From assembly GCA_039028495.1 (NCBI GenBank), contig JBCCHY010000001.1, forward strand, positions 1 to 64,000: 64,000 bases of DNA. Reading direction: 5' to 3'. The notes below the pieces were generated by a model. That model searched no databases. It was not told the origin of the DNA and was given only the letters and a program-made list of their open reading frames with translations. Source of the stretch: JBCCHY01 sp039028495 (lineage in GTDB: Bacteria > Patescibacteriota > Saccharimonadia > Saccharimonadales > VXPC01). Below, piece after piece: positions 60,442 to 64,000 of this stretch; within the stretch, counting starts at the first letter, position 1; each line of letters begins with the position of its first letter. The translations under genes were made by a program, and so were the position numbers.

Positions 60442-61230
60442 CTAAGCGTCACCCGAGTAGAATTCAGACAGCCGTCTTCTGAATAGGTCGTTCTGCGTGA
60501 GTAGCTTCTTGTCGATATAGATTACATTGTATTGATACCTGGACTGGTAGTCTCTAGCAATTGGGATAAAGCCCTGTTTGAAGAATAGCCGATCAACATC
60601 GTGTCTGAGTATCTGTCCTGGCCAATAGGGTCGATCCTCTACTTCGACAAAAACCATCTTTGTGCGTTTAAAGCTCTTTCTTGTGTATCTTGAGAAAACA
60701 ATGCCGAGTGCACCCTCAACATCCACCCAGAGCACAGCCGATTGCGGTAGGTGCTCCGAAAATATGTCATCCATGGTTACAGAGGGCACGCTTACTTCTT
60801 TGTAGCCCGTTTCATGTTCTGAGTGCTCCAGTAGCGAAGATTGACCATCAGCCATGACTCGGCCCTTTGCATCTACCCGAAGCTTGAAGGTCACACCATC
60901 AGAGGAGTCTGCAACTGCCGCGTGGATGTAGTTAACCCCCTCTTTTTTTAATCGTTTCTTATGTTCGCCGTAGTTTGTTTCGTTGGCCTCGTAGGCGACG
61001 ACATTTGTTTTGTCTTTAAGCGTCTTTTTTGCACGTGACGATGCAAATGCGTCTCTCGCCCCGACTTCTAGAAATAGATCGGGCTCAATTGCTTCGATTG
61101 ACTTGAAAAAGAACCGCTCGAGATCTTTAACAGATCTGTCCCGCTCCTTTCTATCGTTTAGGTTATATTTTACGGCGTGTTGTAGTAGCAACAGATCATA
61201 TATTGCTGCTGTGTCTTTACTAAATATCAT
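60442..61230 (-). CDS. FkbM-family methyltransferase
   Basis: 262 aa. FLEVGARDAFASS is SAM motif I (E-V-G-A-R-D-A-F in place of D-V-G-A-x-x-G), NVVAYEANETNY motif II, NYIHAAVADSSDGVTFKL, and VTMDDIFSE with VLWVDVEGALGIVF, the FkbM end. It O-methylates sugars or similar. Placed beside the polymer cluster, it probably decorates it. TATAAA (61240-61245) is nine bases before the ATG. Confidence 0.85.
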   Translation of the reverse strand: MIFSKDTAAIYDLLLLQHAVKYNLNDRKERDRSVKDLERFFFKSIEAIEPDLFLEVGARDAFASSRAKKTLKDKTNVVAYEANETNYGEHKKRLKKEGVNYIHAAVADSSDGVTFKLRVDAKGRVMADGQSSLLEHSEHETGYKEVSVPSVTMDDIFSEHLPQSAVLWVDVEGALGIVFSRYTRKSFKRTKMVFVEVEDRPYWPGQILRHDVDRLFFKQGFIPIARDYQSRYQYNVIYIDKKLLTQNDLFRRRLSEFYSGDA

Positions 61231-61288
61231 CTGGACTACTTTATAGCATTTTCAACTATACTTCCAGAGAGAAGCCTCTCTCGGCCGA

Positions 61289-63049
61289 CTAGTCGTTGAT
61301 CAGTATGTTGGATAGGGTGGGTATGGGTCCATCAGTGACGCTGGAGTAAAAGAATATCTCCTCAGAGTCATCTCCATCGTACAGGGATAGAGGGGTTATA
61401 TTCGTCCAGACGTCGCTCCAGTCATCGTAGGCTCTTATAGAGCTAAAGTTGGAGTTCTGATGGACATTGTAGAGCTCTCCGTCCCCGTTCTGGTCATAGA
61501 ATATGAGCTCATCGTAGCTGTCTCCGTCAATATCAACAGGAACTATGAGCTCCCATGTTGGACGCCATCCGCTAAAGGATTTACTTAGGGAGAGTGATCC
61601 ATTGGCTCCTATATGATAGGTTTGGCTGATATCCTCTGCATAAAATAGCAGTTCGGTTGCTTGGTTTCCTTGGAAGTTCAGCGGGATAATATGCTGCCAG
61701 CGGTTCAGCCAAGACTTCCTGCGAGTGATCAGACTCAGTGATCCATTCTCATCAATGTCATATATTTCACCTGTGCCCTTGGTGGCACCCTTACGGTAAA
61801 ACAGTAGCTCACTACTGCCATCTCCATCTATATCTATCGGTATTATTGAATCCCAGTTACTCCTCCAGGTTGTATGAGATTTTATGTGGCTCATGGAGCC
61901 ATCTCCATCCAAGTCATAGAACTCACCATTACCGCGCCCATTCGAGCCTACTCCATAAAACAGTAGCTCACTACTGCCATCTCCATCTATATCTATCGGT
62001 ATTATTGAATCCCAGTTACTCCTCCAGGTTGTATGTTCAGTAAGAAGTGACAGAGATCCGTCGCCGGCTACATCATATAGTTTTGCGTTACCGCGCCCAT
62101 TGTCTCCCACACCGTATAGCAGTAGCTCGTCATCACCGTTGCCTCGAGCGTCTAAGCGCAGGGTTTTTGTCCAGCTAGTGTCTAAGTCGTCATAGCTGTC
62201 AATCGTCAACAAATTGCCATTTTCAATCGACGTACTGCCGAACCAATCGTTAAAATAGCGCCAGAAATTTCGGTTGCCATAGGCGCTGCAACTATCACCC
62301 GTACCGTAGAGATTGTCCAGAGCGGCTTGGTTAGGTGTATACGGCGTGTAGAGATAGAGAGCAACGGTTGCGGCGTTCTCTATGTTGATAGATTTTGTAC
62401 CACAACGAGCTAGATCGGGGTGATAGTAGATATTATTCTGCCCTATGCCATACCAGTAGATATCTAGGTTATCGAGGTAAAAACGAAACAGATTGGCTGC
62501 TCCGTCGACTTGTTTGTAAAAATCTGCTTGCGCAGGGTCACATGGTGCAGTATCAGGGCAGAGGTAGCCAGTTGCGCGGCTGTACTGCCTGGTCCAGGGC
62601 CAGTTGTCTGTGACGAGGCCTTGTTCTTTCTGCAGTAGGACTATGAGCACCTGTGGGTTGATATCGTGATCTTGAGCTGCCTGCCAGACGATTTCTGCGG
62701 CAGAGATGCCGCCAGGAACACTGCTCGGTGTACCGTCTGGTTCGAACTGACCGTAGTTGTTTTCATTAGTGACTGGATTCTGCTGGAACTCAAACAAACA
62801 GGTGTATGGTGGCGGGAAATCGTCGTTATAAGTAGGTCTATTGCGGTCGCACGCACCACCGCTAACCTTTGATTCAAAGAATTCCTGTATTTCTGCAACG
62901 GTCATAGTCGATGAGTCAGTAAAGATTTCGTCATCGATGATCCGTCCGTGAGGGAAGTCAGCGCCATTTAGCTGCGCTGTCCCTGTAGAAAGAGGGGTAA
63001 GCAGAAATAATGCAGCGCTCAGTAGTAAAAATAGTAGTAGTTTTCTCAC
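61289..63049 (-). CDS. Secreted protein with actinobacterial-type hemagglutinin/muramidase-like domain and FG-GAP repeats
   Basis: 586 aa. After a signal peptide (~1-26), residues ~85-270 read VLLQKEQGLVTDNWPWTRQY, ATGYLCPDTAPCDP, ALYLYTPYTPNQAAL and SAYGNRNFWRYFNDWFGS, a domain I know from secreted proteins of actinobacteria. The rest is FG-GAP/VCBS repeats with DIDGDGSSELLFYG units that bind calcium and form a propeller. Probably a surface or secreted wall-binding protein. Two repeats are encoded by identical 80-bp DNA. Confidence 0.82.
   Translation of the reverse strand: MRKLLLFLLLSAALFLLTPLSTGTAQLNGADFPHGRIIDDEIFTDSSTMTVAEIQEFFESKVSGGACDRNRPTYNDDFPPPYTCLFEFQQNPVTNENNYGQFEPDGTPSSVPGGISAAEIVWQAAQDHDINPQVLIVLLQKEQGLVTDNWPWTRQYSRATGYLCPDTAPCDPAQADFYKQVDGAANLFRFYLDNLDIYWYGIGQNNIYYHPDLARCGTKSINIENAATVALYLYTPYTPNQAALDNLYGTGDSCSAYGNRNFWRYFNDWFGSTSIENGNLLTIDSYDDLDTSWTKTLRLDARGNGDDELLLYGVGDNGRGNAKLYDVAGDGSLSLLTEHTTWRSNWDSIIPIDIDGDGSSELLFYGVGSNGRGNGEFYDLDGDGSMSHIKSHTTWRSNWDSIIPIDIDGDGSSELLFYRKGATKGTGEIYDIDENGSLSLITRRKSWLNRWQHIIPLNFQGNQATELLFYAEDISQTYHIGANGSLSLSKSFSGWRPTWELIVPVDIDGDSYDELIFYDQNGDGELYNVHQNSNFSSIRAYDDWSDVWTNITPLSLYDGDDSEEIFFYSSVTDGPIPTLSNILIND
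61797..61876. repeat. 80-bp direct repeat, unit 1
   Basis: Identical to 61956-62035, 159 bp (53 codons) apart, within the FG-GAP region of the secreted protein gene. The identity at DNA level, including silent sites, indicates recent duplication or gene conversion. Confidence 0.85.
61956..62035. repeat. 80-bp direct repeat, unit 2
   Basis: Second copy of the repeat at 61797-61876, in phase with the propeller repeat. Confidence 0.85.
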
Positions 63050-63591
63050 CTGTCAGCCTCCAGTACTTGTCCGACGTCTGTATTTGTTTGATTGCCTTCA
63101 TCATCTGTAGCGTACACAGATATGTCCCAGTCGGCTGCATTATCGAGTGTATCTATGTCTAGTTCGATAAAACAGCCAGACGATCCGTTACCGAGCAGTG
63201 TTTTCGAGGAGCTTTGTTTTTCGATTGCACCGTCTGAAACAGTAAATGAACATGTACCGGAGTAGCTACTAGCACTAATCATTGCACCTATTTCTAGGGT
63301 GGATCCATCTAGTGAGGCTCTAGTCAGTGTGATGACATCAGAGTTCGGGGTTGTCTTTTGCGCTGTCTCGCCATCGTTTTGTTTGACGGTCTCTGCCTGT
63401 TCGTTTTCTTCTGGGGTGCTTGGGCTGAGGTCGACAGTATTTCTCGGAGCAACAGCGACGTTCTTGATAGGCTCTTGAGACGTCCCTGACTCAAACACGG
63501 TTGTTTCAGTGTAGATTAGAAAACCGGCAATGGCAGCCAGGATAATTAATAGCAGGAGCTCGATCAGCGTATTTGATGTAAGGTTTTTCAT
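63046..63591 (-). CDS. Membrane-anchored exported protein, unrecognised
   Basis: 181 aa. One N-terminal helix (~8-28), a Pro/Thr/Glu/Gln-rich linker (~35-85), then a small beta-sandwich-like domain (~88-175) with two cysteines (SGTCSF and SGCFIE). Its stop overlaps the FG-GAP gene start by 4 bp, so the two are co-translated and may work together, this one perhaps as anchor. Promoter at 63621-63650. Confidence 0.72.
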   Translation of the reverse strand: MKNLTSNTLIELLLLIILAAIAGFLIYTETTVFESGTSQEPIKNVAVAPRNTVDLSPSTPEENEQAETVKQNDGETAQKTTPNSDVITLTRASLDGSTLEIGAMISASSYSGTCSFTVSDGAIEKQSSSKTLLGNGSSGCFIELDIDTLDNAADWDISVYATDDEGNQTNTDVGQVLEADR

Positions 63592-63620
63592 TGTTTTTTA
63601 TTTTTGTAATTAACGTAAGT

Positions 63621-63650
63621 ATTTTACCAAGACTGGTGTTCAGTGGTCAA
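63621..63650 (-). promoter_or_regulatory. Promoter of the anchored protein/FG-GAP operon
   Basis: Minus strand TTGACC (63645-63650), 18-nt spacer, TAAAAT (63621-63626), about 30 nt before the ATG. Confidence 0.65.
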
Positions 63651-63656
63651 GAACCT

Positions 63657-63690
63657 AATCTGCTAGCAAGGAGGTTTTAAGACTCAGATT
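63657..63690. repeat. Repeat element D, copy 2 (hairpin at a stop codon)
   Basis: AATCTG/CAGATT stem enclosing GCTAGCAAGGAGGTTTTAAG; its 31-nt core matches 8032-8062 with one mismatch. It overlaps the last codons and stop of the glycosyltransferase. Confidence 0.55.
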
Positions 63691-64000
63691 CAAGAGAGCC
63701 TGCGGCCTTTTTCTCGACCAGTTTTTTGAGCTTTTTTGCAAATTCTGCTTCTGAGAACTTCTGGGCATGCTTGGTAATACGCCCAGGAGAGTAGTTTTTG
63801 ACCGTAAAGTCTGCCAGGATCTTCTGGAGTGACGCGCTCGTCTGAGCGTCAAAAAACTCACCTGTCTTTCCGGGCTCGACGTAGTCAAGGGCGCCCCCTG
63901 CTTTGTAGGCAATCACAGGAGTGCCGCCGGCCATTGCTTCTATCGGAGTAATCCCAAAGTCCTCTTCGCCTGGATGGATGAATCCGATTGACTCTGAGAA
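63677..64000 (-). CDS. GT4-family glycosyltransferase, partial
   Basis: Only the C-terminal ~107 residues lie in the window; the start is beyond the right edge. FSESIGFIHPGEEDFGITPI and then EAMAGGTPVIAYKAGGALDY form the donor-sugar binding region of GT-B mannosyltransferase-like enzymes. It ends KKAAGSLESES at element D. Probably part of another envelope polysaccharide cluster continuing outside the window. Confidence 0.85.
   Translation of the reverse strand, partial: FSESIGFIHPGEEDFGITPIEAMAGGTPVIAYKAGGALDYVEPGKTGEFFDAQTSASLQKILADFTVKNYSPGRITKHAQKFSEAEFAKKLKKLVEKKAAGSLESES

Noticed and set aside
61797..62035. CRISPR-like repeat array
   Set aside because: Only two repeats, in phase with codons of an FG-GAP protein, and no cas genes.

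Overview
The window looks like a chromosomal segment around the replication origin of a Candidate Phyla Radiation bacterium, most likely Saccharibacteria (TM7). That assignment is inference. It rests on a chromosomal type IV secretion (T4SS)-like locus with many VirB2-like pilins, a PrgI protein and a split VirB4; a single ComF; a MurE without the DNPR motif; compact genes with many leaderless-looking promoters; and TGA used as a normal stop, which argues against Gracilibacteria/SR1. Base composition is near 50% G+C, except for the first ~130 bases, which are about 64% by hand count and encode a foreign-looking ABC-transporter fragment.

Layout. 0-0.4 kb: ABC TOBE fragment and two repeated structured elements. 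0.4-8 kb: sugar-phosphate isomerase, LPRTG protein, groES-groEL under a CIRCE operator, two kinase-fold genes, a DDAH-like hydrolase and MurE. 8-13.6 kb: two very large unrecognised proteins. 13.8-17.7 kb: tsaD and valS, with a valine-rich mini-ORF in the valS leader. 17.7-22.4 kb: nucleotidyltransferase, AAA/DUF4143 ATPase, an HTH-HAD fusion, membrane proteins and an HxlR regulator. 22.5-23.0 kb: tRNA-Arg(GCG), tRNA-Ser(TGA), tRNA-Ser(GCT). 23-24.6 kb: comF, a candidate structured RNA and hsp20. 24.8-41 kb: T4SS-like locus (five pilin-like genes, VirB6-like, PrgI, TraC-like plus VirB4 ATPase, large membrane proteins, a lysozyme/M23 protein). 41-51.4 kb: origin neighbourhood (yidC, jag, recF, rnpA, FolD-like, rpmH, secreted cutinase-like fusion, oriC candidate, dnaA, small coupled ORF, dnaN). 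51.4-61.2 kb: surface polysaccharide cluster (glycosyltransferases, ABC exporter, TagF-like enzyme, two Stealth phosphotransferases, FkbM methyltransferase). 61.3-64 kb: secreted FG-GAP protein, anchored protein and a glycosyltransferase cut by the window edge.

The most interesting signals lie between genes. Element A (three copies) and element B (two copies) show compensatory base changes, the signature of conserved RNA structure. A 36-bp palindrome core is identical at three sites, including beside oriC. A third short hairpin repeat (D) follows two stop codons. About two dozen genes have a -10 box only 6-9 nt before the start codon and no Shine-Dalgarno, suggesting leaderless transcription as the default for first genes. 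The secreted cutinase fusion, FG-GAP protein, T4SS and phosphopolymer cluster fit an epibiont that acts on a host cell surface, but that is inference.
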